Source: Ruminococcus sp. UBA3855 (GTDB lineage: Bacteria; Bacillota; Clostridia; Oscillospirales; Ruminococcaceae). Taken from it: a stretch of DNA of 7,044 bases. The DNA is taken from NCBI GenBank assembly GCA_002392545.1, contig DGHF01000195.1:1-7044 (forward strand). Direction: 5' to 3'. A program made the position numbers and the translations under genes. Of the stretch, positions 1 through 6,175 are shown piece after piece; position 1 is the first letter of the stretch; every line of letters starts with the position of its first letter. The notes under the pieces are model-generated. The model searched no databases and was not told where the DNA came from. It worked only from the letters and a program-made list of their open reading frames with translations.

Positions 1-26
1 GACTGAGAATTTTTTTCAAGGTCTGC

Positions 27-78
27 TTCTTTGAAAGAATGATTCTTGAATGAAAAATTTGAGTTCTTGAAATCATTC
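27..78. repeat. AT-rich tail with repeated TTCTTGAA-type motifs after the phosphatase gene
   Basis: The 72 bases beyond the phosphatase stop codon hold no recognisable gene start or ribosome site on either strand. They contain TTCTTTGAA at 27-35 and TTCTTGAA at 43-50 and 64-71. TTCTTTGAAAGAA (27-39) is a palindrome around one central base, and GAATGATT (37-44) is the inverse of AATCATTC (71-78), which runs into the stop codon. No T-run follows in the direction of transcription, so this is not a convincing terminator, and the operon may continue past the window edge. The repeats could be chance in AT-rich sequence. Confidence 0.3.
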
Positions 79-858
79 GCCATCAGGTGCAGTCACTTCC
101 TTCCTGATAAGAATGACACTGATATTGTCTTTTGAACCGTGTGCAATGGCTGTTCCTCTCAACCTCTGACAGCATTCTTTCAGGTTGTCACTGTTGCGGT
201 ATTCTACCAGAATATCACGGATTTCCCCATCTTTCAATGCATCGGTGATTCCATCCGAACAAATGAAAAATATGTCACGCTCCTGCATATCATCCGAAAG
301 GTCAATCACTCTGGGATTGATTTTTCCTATATTTCCGATACAATTGGTAATTACATTCTTTCGCTTGTGATTCCATGCTTCTTCGAGGGTGATTTCTCCA
401 GCATCCAGCATTTCCTGTACCAATGAATGGTCTTTGGAAAGTCTCATCAGATATTGATAACGTAACCGATATACCCGACTGTCTCCGACATTGCAGACAA
501 ATAAATGTTCATCATCTGCATAAATTCCGGCAATGGTCGTAAAAAGTGATTGAATGGTGTTTTCCTTGAATTTGGTATCACATACTTTTTCATTGGCGGA
601 TTCAACTGCATTGATAATATCATCCATTGTTTTCCCTGCACTGCAAGTCTCCCTTGCGAAAACTTCACAGGAAATTTCAGCGGCTCTGTCTCCGTCACGT
701 CTTCCGCCTACTCCGTCACAAATGGCGGCGGAAATATAAGACGTTTCAACTGTTCCGCTGATTGCCCCCTTGGAAAGCAGCTTTGTGCCAATCACAGCCC
801 TGTCATCGTTATGGTCTTCACTCGCCCCCACATCCACTAATCCGGCATAATTCCACAT
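73..858 (-). CDS. PP2C-family Ser/Thr protein phosphatase
   Basis: This 261-residue cytosolic metal-dependent phosphatase should remove phosphate from Ser/Thr residues, here most plausibly on proteins read by the FHA protein of the same operon. All core PP2C motifs are visible: DDR at 18-20, DGVGG at 48-52, GDSR at 125-128, SDGITD at 201-206 and KDNIS at 243-247. The metal-binding aspartates (about D19, D48, D202, D244) are intact, so it should be catalytically active. Length matches minimal bacterial PP2C enzymes of the Stp/PrpC type, with no extra sensor or membrane domain. It starts 4 nt after the AAA+ gene stop, with a GGAG site 9 nt before the ATG lying inside the end of that gene, so it is the fifth gene of the operon. 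It carries about ten cysteines, which is rather many. Housekeeping Stp usually sits beside a PASTA kinase; here it does not, which suggests a dedicated phosphatase. Confidence 0.95.
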   Translation of the reverse strand: MWNYAGLVDVGASEDHNDDRAVIGTKLLSKGAISGTVETSYISAAICDGVGGRRDGDRAAEISCEVFARETCSAGKTMDDIINAVESANEKVCDTKFKENTIQSLFTTIAGIYADDEHLFVCNVGDSRVYRLRYQYLMRLSKDHSLVQEMLDAGEITLEEAWNHKRKNVITNCIGNIGKINPRVIDLSDDMQERDIFFICSDGITDALKDGEIRDILVEYRNSDNLKECCQRLRGTAIAHGSKDNISVILIRKEVTAPDGE

Positions 859-862
859 GTTG

Positions 863-2761
863 TCACTCTCCTTTTATGAGCTTCACAGCTTCATCTACTT
901 TTGTGAATTTCACTTTTTCATCTGCAATATCTATCTTGATAATATCGCCTTCCTGACAAGTGGATTCAAAAATAAAATCTGCCAATGGATTGATATATTT
1001 TTCTTCCATCAGATTCCCGATTCCACGCCCACCCATTTCCAGAACATCACTTTTATTGGAAAGTTTGTAGTAGTATTCTAACGTATCATCAGAAATCTGC
1101 ACTTCAATTTTATTCTGCTTGGCAATGCGTGTATTGATTTTGTCAACCTGCCCACGTACGATTGCTTTCGCCGATTCCGGTCGGATGAAATCATATACAA
1201 TGACATTATTCCCGATACGGTTCAGCACTTCCGGTTTGAAATGGTTCTTGATGGCACTAATCACTTTCGGCTGAATTTCTTCATAGGTTTCATTGGGAAA
1301 TACCAGCTGTTCCCGCCGTTCTCTTCCGCTGGAATCGACATATTGTCTTGTAATGCCTAAATTGCTTGTAAAAATAATCAGCGTTTCGGAGAAATAAACT
1401 GTATTTCCCTGACCGTCGGTCATTCGTCCGTCTTCCAGAATCTGTAAAAATTTATCCATGATGGAGGGATGTGCTTTCTCAATCTCATCAAATAACAGGA
1501 TGGAAAACGGCTTTTCCTTGATGGCATTGGTCAATTGTCCGCCTGCCTCATACCCCACATAACCAGGGGGCGCACCAAATAATTTCTGGTCTGCGTGGGC
1601 TTCGGAAAATTCGCTCATATCGAAACGGATACAATTATTTTCATCTCCGAAAAGCACTTCCGCCAATGCCTTAGTGAGTTCAGTTTTACCTGTACCGGTA
1701 GGTCCTGCAAAAAATAATACACCTCTCGGCTTGTTCTGTCCAGAGGAATGCTGTAAGCCTGATAATCCGGATACCGCTCTTTTCACGACATTGACCGTTC
1801 TCGAAATTGCCACGTCCTGACCCATGACACGCTTTTTCAGCAATTCTTCCAGATTGGTAATTTTCTCACGGTCAATCGAATGCCACATATTTTCAATAAT
1901 GCCATATTTATAAATTGACACCGCATCCAGTAACCCTGTTTCCGGCTTTCTCAATAATAACCGATGGTACAGGCTACGGAGTTCTTTCAATTCACGGTGT
2001 TTCAAGCCGTCTGTCACGTCAACGAATTTGTCATGCAGTTTCATCATGTCACTGCTTTGCTGAAATTCTGTGTATTCCTTGTCAATGAAAACGGTTCTCA
2101 TTGCCTTGTCAGGGTCAGGAATGGAAATGGTACGGACATTAGGGTTATTATAGAAAAACCATGCCGGCAAATCGTTGAATTTCTCCACAATCATCACCAA
2201 AGTGTTGAACTGTTCATTGATTTTTGCAGCGTTCAGGGATGCAAACAATAAATTCAAGAACATTTTATTTTCTTCGGGTTCGAGTGTTGTCGGGGAAGAT
2301 ATGTAACGTGATACGAAATTCATCACGACGGTGACAGGCTTTTCACGGTCGCTGTCAACCAATGCATTCCGGATGGTGGAAGACAGCCTTTCAATGTCGT
2401 CTAATTTGCAGGCTTTGCGGAAAACTTTGTCCATTGCAAACGAAAAGCCCTCATCCTTGTCGGGTTTTCCATATTTTTTGAGCATTTCCTCAATATTGCC
2501 GTAAGCATCCCCGAAACGGTTATAAATTCCTGTCGCAGGGTCACAGAACATGAATTCATATTCACAGGACGCATGACTTTCATTGAATAACTTGAATAAG
2601 GTCATATTCAAGTCAACAAATGCCATTGGTAAAGCGTTTTCGTCTCCTTCCGGATAGACTGGGTAAAAATCATTGATATTCCCTTCCAGTATAAAGGTAC
2701 TCTTGATACCCTTGAAACTAGAAATTTCTCTCTGCCATTTCGGCATGGTTTGTCTTTGCAT
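863..2761 (-). CDS. Hsp100/ClpB-like AAA+ ATPase with Walker-less N-terminal half
   Basis: This 632-residue protein has one complete ClpB D2-like AAA+ module at about 310-630. It shows Walker A GPTGTGKT (353-360), the pore loop GYVG (400-403), Walker B ILLFDEIEKAH (421-431), sensor 1 TSN (465-467), arginine finger R515 in LNRIG, and a sensor-2 region GGRGIGN (577-583) where ClpB has GAR-type sequence. It should use ATP to thread or remodel proteins as a ring. Residues 1-230 are not a Clp N-domain. They contain FILEGNINDFY (23-33), a hydrophobic strand VTVVMNF (143-149), a sensor-1-like strand LVMIVEKFNDLP (188-199) and IPDPDKAMR (214-222), which suggests a degenerate AAA+ domain without P-loop; this is inference. 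No IGF/IGL-type ClpP loop is seen between sensor 1 and the arginine finger, so it resembles a disaggregase or remodeller. AAAGGAG lies 10 nt before the ATG, and the gap from the radical-SAM gene is 5 nt. Confidence 0.93.
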   Translation of the reverse strand: MQRQTMPKWQREISSFKGIKSTFILEGNINDFYPVYPEGDENALPMAFVDLNMTLFKLFNESHASCEYEFMFCDPATGIYNRFGDAYGNIEEMLKKYGKPDKDEGFSFAMDKVFRKACKLDDIERLSSTIRNALVDSDREKPVTVVMNFVSRYISSPTTLEPEENKMFLNLLFASLNAAKINEQFNTLVMIVEKFNDLPAWFFYNNPNVRTISIPDPDKAMRTVFIDKEYTEFQQSSDMMKLHDKFVDVTDGLKHRELKELRSLYHRLLLRKPETGLLDAVSIYKYGIIENMWHSIDREKITNLEELLKKRVMGQDVAISRTVNVVKRAVSGLSGLQHSSGQNKPRGVLFFAGPTGTGKTELTKALAEVLFGDENNCIRFDMSEFSEAHADQKLFGAPPGYVGYEAGGQLTNAIKEKPFSILLFDEIEKAHPSIMDKFLQILEDGRMTDGQGNTVYFSETLIIFTSNLGITRQYVDSSGRERREQLVFPNETYEEIQPKVISAIKNHFKPEVLNRIGNNVIVYDFIRPESAKAIVRGQVDKINTRIAKQNKIEVQISDDTLEYYYKLSNKSDVLEMGGRGIGNLMEEKYINPLADFIFESTCQEGDIIKIDIADEKVKFTKVDEAVKLIKGE

Positions 2762-2766
2762 AAAAT

Positions 2767-3342
2767 TTATACTCCTTTCCGGTGGTGGATTCCAACGGAA
2801 ATCAATTGATTTCCCATATAAACATTTTGTATCATGCGCCCCTTGCTGAGATACTGCTCATATTCTGCACGGTACAGCTCTTTCAAAAAAATGATATTCT
2901 GGTTGCATGAACCACGAAGCACGGCGGTTTCTTCGTTCAGCTCCTCGATATATCGCCCATCAATGAGAACAGCTGTATTTTTTCTGAGCCGTTCCAGCAT
3001 TGACGGACTCCATAAATTTTCAAGCTCCTGCATCGTGTAACCAGTGTATACCAGAATATCTTCTGTGATTTCCTGCAAACCCTCCAGCAATTGCAAAACT
3101 TCCTCAGGCTGTTCGAGGGGGTCGCCTCCGGTGAGGGTGATTCCTTCAATGGTCTGCTGTGCATGGAGATTTGCAATCATTTGCAGGATAGCTTTCACAG
3201 GGCGGTCTTTCCGTCCGGCAATGTCCCATAATTCCGGATTCGCACAGCCTTTGCAGTGCTTTGTACATCCTGCCGTCCAGATGACCAGCCTTTTGTGAAT
3301 CCCTAATGATACAATGGGAAATAATATTCTGTCAATGTACAT
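2767..3342 (-). CDS. Small radical-SAM protein, NrdG-type activase-like
   Basis: From the ATG at 3342 this is a 191-residue protein. It has the radical-SAM cluster motif C26-x3-C30-x2-C33 (CTKHCKGC), followed by ANPELW, the SAM-binding GGDP motif at 72-75, and later LVYTGYT and VLIDGRY...RGS.NQ blocks like those in NrdG, the activase of anaerobic ribonucleotide reductase. It should bind a 4Fe-4S cluster and cleave SAM. The target is unknown, as no glycyl-radical protein is encoded nearby. The frame is also open from a TTG at 3360 (197 residues), which would overlap the FHA gene by 17 nt. I prefer the ATG because MYIDRILFP resembles the usual family start and it follows the FHA stop as TGA-A-ATG, which suggests translational coupling. 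Neither start has a clear ribosome site. True NrdG is unlikely because there is no nrdD and the operon is a phospho-signalling one. Confidence 0.88.
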   Translation of the reverse strand: MYIDRILFPIVSLGIHKRLVIWTAGCTKHCKGCANPELWDIAGRKDRPVKAILQMIANLHAQQTIEGITLTGGDPLEQPEEVLQLLEGLQEITEDILVYTGYTMQELENLWSPSMLERLRKNTAVLIDGRYIEELNEETAVLRGSCNQNIIFLKELYRAEYEQYLSKGRMIQNVYMGNQLISVGIHHRKGV

Positions 3343-3343
3343 T

Positions 3344-4036
3344 TCAATCAATTCTGACAATGAATGAAACGGTATTCGCTAACGTCAATATTTTTCCGTT
3401 TTCCAGTAAAACAGGTTCACCGGAACTTAATATCATTCCATTATATTTTGTCTGGTTGGTACGGCTCATATGACGGAGCACCCAAGAATTATGCTCAAAT
3501 GTAATTCCACAATGTTCGCCGGAAACGGTTCTCATGTTGTTGGACTGGAAAAAATCCGCTCCGTATTTTCCATATCTGCCGAGTGTACCGCCCTCTTTGT
3601 CAATTTCAATCCGGAAATGGGTGTTCATTTCTTCCAGATATAAACGATTTCCCCTGATGGGGGCTGGTCTGGTCTGTGGTCTGGTGACAGGTCTTTCCAC
3701 CATCCGGCTTTCAATCCGCCATAAAAAACCGTCAACCATGTGCTCTTTCCGGCATCCGTTACAGAGGAATCTTGTGACATTGCCATTCGGTAAAATGGTT
3801 TTGGTCTGCGACTCCGGACAAATCACATAATATTCCATTCCGTTCACGTTGGGAGTTGTCACCTGCGGGACAGTGTAACGCTGTGACTGCTGGGGCGACA
3901 TCCGTGGAACGGACGGCTGAGGAACATTCACAGCTACTGGATGTGTATCTTGCATCAGCGGTTCAGCGCACATCTCACAATAATCTGTCCCCTGCGGATT
4001 CTCATAACCGCATTGTTTACATTTAATTAAAGCCAT
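3344..4036 (-). CDS. Zinc-ribbon and FHA domain protein
   Basis: This 230-residue protein has an N-terminal zinc ribbon (C6-x2-C9...C20-x2-C23), a Pro/Gln/Val-rich linker (about 30-66), a second possible zinc site (C73, C92-x2-C95, H99), another Pro/Arg linker (113-128) and a C-terminal FHA domain (about 130-230). The FHA phosphothreonine-binding residues are all present: G153-R154, S172 to H175 (SGEH) and N199-G200. It should therefore bind phosphothreonine peptides and act as the reader in a kinase/phosphatase circuit with the downstream PP2C, probably recruiting a phosphorylated partner to the AAA+ ATPase. It starts 3 nt after the coiled-coil gene, with AGGAG 9 nt before the ATG, inside that gene's end. 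Its stop lies 1 nt before the next ATG. No membrane segment is seen. The overall architecture resembles many Bacillota zinc-ribbon/FHA proteins, and the function is otherwise unassigned. Confidence 0.92.
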   Translation of the reverse strand: MALIKCKQCGYENPQGTDYCEMCAEPLMQDTHPVAVNVPQPSVPRMSPQQSQRYTVPQVTTPNVNGMEYYVICPESQTKTILPNGNVTRFLCNGCRKEHMVDGFLWRIESRMVERPVTRPQTRPAPIRGNRLYLEEMNTHFRIEIDKEGGTLGRYGKYGADFFQSNNMRTVSGEHCGITFEHNSWVLRHMSRTNQTKYNGMILSSGEPVLLENGKILTLANTVSFIVRID

Positions 4037-4039
4037 CCC

Positions 4040-5320
4040 TTAATTCTCCTTACGCATTGTTTTTAATCCCTGACGTTTCTGCTGTTTCTTTGCCCTTGAG
4101 CTGGAACGTTCTTCCGTTCCGGAACGAGTACGAATTTTCTTGTTGAAACGCTTGTCGGGAGGCATATGCTTTTTTGTTTGCAGAATCACCCCACGGAGGG
4201 CAAGTTCTTCCGTAATTTCGGGGTGCATCTGACAAAAGGCACATTGTTTCTGAAATAACTTTTCGTCTTCTTCCTCTGAGATGGTGTCATCAAAACCAAT
4301 CCCCACTACACGCATTGTCACTTGCTGTTCGTCTGAAACAAATACATGAATCGCCGTATCGTCCCCCACTCCGTAGAGTACCTGATGATTGTCTGTTTCT
4401 TCCAGCTGTTCGGAAGATACTACCTGATAACCGTGCTTACTCATGACTTCATCAATCTGACGGCGGATGTATTCTCTGGATACCTGCGCAACGGCGGACT
4501 GTTTCGCCTGTTCCGTAGCGGTCTGAATTTCTTCGAGGGACGAAAATTCTGTGATTTCCTTCAATGGCATTTCTGCATCAAAATACGCCTGACAATATTC
4601 CTCATATCCTGCGGACATATATTCCATTTCGTTCCGGATATGTGCGGAAATATCTGTGTATTCCTTGTAAAGCCTTTGCATTTTCCGGCTTTTTTCGTCA
4701 GGGGAAATATCGCTTTTTTCCAGCTCTTCCAAATCATGAACCAATAACAGCATGGTATTTTTATGTGTTCCGGTCATGGGTTCATGAGTCAGAAACCTTG
4801 TAATTTCTTCGCTGAAAGCCTGATATTGCTGCTGTACTTCCTGCGTGGAAATGGTCTGTATATCTGTTGCCGACTGTTCCGACATTCTTCGAATGACATT
4901 CTGACGGGCTTTTTCCAGTTGCTGGCTTTCTCTCTGAAACAGGGCGAAATCATGGGTATTCCGGACAATATCCGCCCTTTTTCGTCCGCCTTGTATTTCT
5001 TTCCGGAATTGTTGCATGATTAAATTATGCTTTTGCTGAATTTCTTCTATGTCAAGCAATTCATTTCCATTTTTGACCTGTCTCAAAAGTTTCTGCAATT
5101 CTTTTTTGCAAGTCTCCTGTAATTCTATCATCTGTTTTCCGGATTCCTGAAACTGTTCCTGTTTCATCAGCATTTCGAAATCCCTGCCAAGACAATTGTC
5201 TGTTTCGTGGATGGATTTCTGAATATTCTCCGCCAGACTGCATCTTTGCTGTCTTGCGGTCATCAATCTTAGCAACTCCTGCTGACGGATTGCAGCAGTA
5301 TCTACTTTTGGTCCACTCAA
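4040..5320 (-). CDS. MSGPK-type coiled-coil protein of unknown function
   Basis: I do not recognise a named family with certainty. The 426-residue protein starts MSGPK, a short N-terminal signature I recall from various bacterial coiled-coil hypotheticals (from memory, unverified). Residues about 8-290 are highly charged and rich in Gln/Glu/Lys/Arg, with long helical, probably coiled-coil stretches and no membrane segment. A compact, likely alpha/beta domain follows (about 296-390), with strands such as HQVLYGV, AIHVFVS and TMRVVGIGF, then a CAFCQMH motif (C360, C363, H366) that could bind metal. The last 33 residues form a very basic tail. The start is TTG at 5320, supported by a strong AGGAGG site 9 nt upstream, and no ATG or GTG start in this frame is similarly placed. 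It is the first gene after two promoters and is probably the scaffold, substrate or target-recognition subunit of the operon's machine (inference). Confidence 0.88.
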   Translation of the reverse strand: MSGPKVDTAAIRQQELLRLMTARQQRCSLAENIQKSIHETDNCLGRDFEMLMKQEQFQESGKQMIELQETCKKELQKLLRQVKNGNELLDIEEIQQKHNLIMQQFRKEIQGGRKRADIVRNTHDFALFQRESQQLEKARQNVIRRMSEQSATDIQTISTQEVQQQYQAFSEEITRFLTHEPMTGTHKNTMLLLVHDLEELEKSDISPDEKSRKMQRLYKEYTDISAHIRNEMEYMSAGYEEYCQAYFDAEMPLKEITEFSSLEEIQTATEQAKQSAVAQVSREYIRRQIDEVMSKHGYQVVSSEQLEETDNHQVLYGVGDDTAIHVFVSDEQQVTMRVVGIGFDDTISEEEDEKLFQKQCAFCQMHPEITEELALRGVILQTKKHMPPDKRFNKKIRTRSGTEERSSSRAKKQQKRQGLKTMRKEN

Positions 5321-5329
5321 ATAATGACA

Positions 5330-5335
5330 CCTCCT
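5330..5335 (-). promoter_or_regulatory. Strong ribosome site deciding a TTG start
   Basis: On the minus strand AGGAGG (extended AGGAGGTG, 5335-5328) lies 9 nt before TTG at 5320-5318. It is a near-perfect anti-16S match, and it fixes the start of the coiled-coil gene at a non-ATG codon, giving the protein start MSGPK. Confidence 0.85.
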
Positions 5336-5356
5336 GAATTGATAACACCTGTTTTC

Positions 5357-5385
5357 ATTCTAACATATCCGATTAAATTTGTCAA
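5357..5385 (-). promoter_or_regulatory. Sigma-A promoter P2 (proximal) of the five-gene operon
   Basis: On the minus strand TTGACA (5385-5380) is followed after exactly 17 nt by TAGAAT (5362-5357), one base from the -10 consensus. Transcription would begin near 5350, giving a leader of about 30 nt that ends in the strong AGGAGG site. No CIRCE or other clear operator overlaps it. Confidence 0.82.
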
Positions 5386-5451
5386 GAATTGTGCATTTTT
5401 ATTCGAAAACATTGCTTTTTTCTCTGCGGATATGTCTTGTCTCTGTTTCCT

Positions 5452-5480
5452 ATTATACTATACTGCTTTTCAAATGTCAA
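5452..5480 (-). promoter_or_regulatory. Sigma-A promoter P1 (distal) of the five-gene operon
   Basis: On the minus strand TTGACA (5480-5475), a 17-nt spacer and TATAAT (5457-5452) form a perfect consensus promoter. It begins only 5 nt beyond the T-run of the hsp20 terminator and lies 95 nt upstream of P2. Transcripts from P1 would have a leader of roughly 125 nt before the coiled-coil gene. No strong hairpin or riboswitch-like fold was seen in that leader. Confidence 0.85.
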
Positions 5481-5485
5481 TACAG

Positions 5486-5528
5486 AAAAAATACAGACCC
5501 CCTCTGCAATTGCAAAGGGGGTCTGTAT
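5486..5528 (-). terminator. Intrinsic terminator of the hsp20 gene
   Basis: The arms 5491-5503 and 5516-5528 (ATACAGACCCCCT and its inverse) pair over 13 bp. After a single C/A mismatch the palindrome TGCAATTGCA (5505-5514) continues the symmetry. In the minus direction the stem is followed at once by six Ts (5491-5486). On the plus strand there is no T-run, so it acts only on leftward transcription. It begins 46 nt after the hsp20 stop codon and insulates the downstream operon from heat-shock transcription. Confidence 0.93.
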
Positions 5529-5574
5529 TGGAATATAAAAGGAGAGTTATAAAGACAATTGAATCGTGAAAAGC

Positions 5575-6030
5575 TTATTCAATGGAGATATATTTCTTTT
5601 CAGGAAGTGAGGATTCTTTCTTCGGGATTTCCAGTGTCAGAACACCATCAGCAAATTTCGCCTTGATGTCGGTTTCGGTCACTGTCTTGTCAACGTAGAA
5701 ACTACGGCTATAAGTGCCGGAAAAACGCTCACGGCGGATATATTTTCCATTTTCGTCCTTGACCTCGTTATCTTTCTTTGTCTCGGCTGTGATGGTCAGG
5801 CAACCGTCATTCAGTTCGACTTTCAAGTCCTCTTTCTTTACACCGGGGAGGTCAACTAACAGTTCATAGCCTGTTTCAGTTTCCTTGACGTCGGTCTTCA
5901 TGGGATGCATGGGCGGACGGTGCGGAGGACGATTTTCATCAAAGGGATAGTCAAACGGACGGTCTTCAAACGGATGGTCGAAAAACTCATCAAAACCATT
6001 TCTTCTGAACATTTCAGGTGCAAACAACAT
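5575..6030 (-). CDS. Hsp20-family small heat-shock protein (alpha-crystallin domain)
   Basis: This 151-residue ATP-independent holdase binds unfolding proteins in the cytosol and forms oligomers. The alpha-crystallin domain spans about 44-142, beginning KTDVKETETGYELLVDLPGV and containing the hallmark AKFADGVLTLEIPKK near its end. The C-terminal tail carries an I-S-I motif (148-150), the IxI anchor used for oligomer assembly. The N-terminal arm (13-43) is short and unusually rich in Phe, Asp, Arg, Pro and His, with repeated P-F pairs. An AAGGAG site lies 9 nt before the ATG. The gene is monocistronic: it has its own CIRCE-controlled promoter upstream and a strong terminator downstream. Small heat-shock proteins commonly hand aggregates to Hsp100 disaggregases, so its place beside the AAA+ operon may be meaningful, but the two units have separate promoters. 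Confidence 0.95.
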   Translation of the reverse strand: MLFAPEMFRRNGFDEFFDHPFEDRPFDYPFDENRPPHRPPMHPMKTDVKETETGYELLVDLPGVKKEDLKVELNDGCLTITAETKKDNEVKDENGKYIRRERFSGTYSRSFYVDKTVTETDIKAKFADGVLTLEIPKKESSLPEKKYISIE

Positions 6031-6043
6031 AAGTCAAAACTCC

Positions 6044-6068
6044 TTCCAGATAATTGATATTCTTGGAA
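6044..6068 (-). promoter_or_regulatory. Possible weak hairpin over the hsp20 ribosome site
   Basis: In the hsp20 leader UUCCA (6068-6064) can pair with UGGAA (6048-6044), the 5' part of the UGGAAGGAG ribosome-site region, across a 15-nt loop. A second leader hairpin, GGGAA/UUCCC (6116-6112 with 6096-6092), encloses a UCC-GAAA-GGA tetraloop stem. RNA thermometers are known in Hsp20 leaders, but this pairing is short and could be chance. Confidence 0.25.
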
Positions 6069-6146
6069 CTGGGATTTTATTCACCATTTCGGGGAATTTT
6101 CCTTTCGGATGTTCCCTCTCTGGTACTCTTCCCTTGTTCTGACTTT

Positions 6147-6175
6147 ATTATACCACGGAAAATTAGCACTGTCAA
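6147..6175 (-). promoter_or_regulatory. Sigma-A promoter of hsp20
   Basis: On the minus strand TTGACA (6175-6170), 17 nt and TATAAT (6152-6147) form a perfect consensus promoter. Transcription should start near 6140, giving a leader of about 110 nt. The -35 hexamer and much of the spacer are covered by the CIRCE operator, so HrcA binding would block polymerase. Confidence 0.93.

Noticed and set aside
27..39. Palindrome TTCTTTGAAAGAA as an operon terminator
   Set aside because: The stem is only 6 A/T-rich pairs with a 1-base loop, and no T-run follows in the direction of transcription.
139..426. Plus-strand open frame of 95 codons inside the phosphatase gene
   Set aside because: It is antisense to conserved PP2C motifs and is a reading-frame shadow.
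863..2761. ClpC/ClpA-type partner of the ClpP protease
   Set aside because: No ClpP-binding IGF/IGL loop is visible at the expected place, and there is no Clp N-domain or active D1.
3343..3360. TTG start giving a 197-residue radical-SAM protein that overlaps the FHA gene by 17 nt
   Set aside because: No ribosome site precedes the TTG, and the family-like start MYIDRILFP begins at the ATG at 3342, directly coupled to the FHA stop. The longer form is not excluded.
4346..4747. Plus-strand open frame of 133 codons inside the coiled-coil gene
   Set aside because: It is antisense to a well-supported gene, has no ribosome site or promoter, and its product has no recognisable motif.
5321..5490. A CIRCE or CtsR-type operator controlling the five-gene operon
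   Set aside because: I searched for TTAGCACTC/GAGTGCTAA and GGTCAAA-type repeats around P1 and P2 and saw none.
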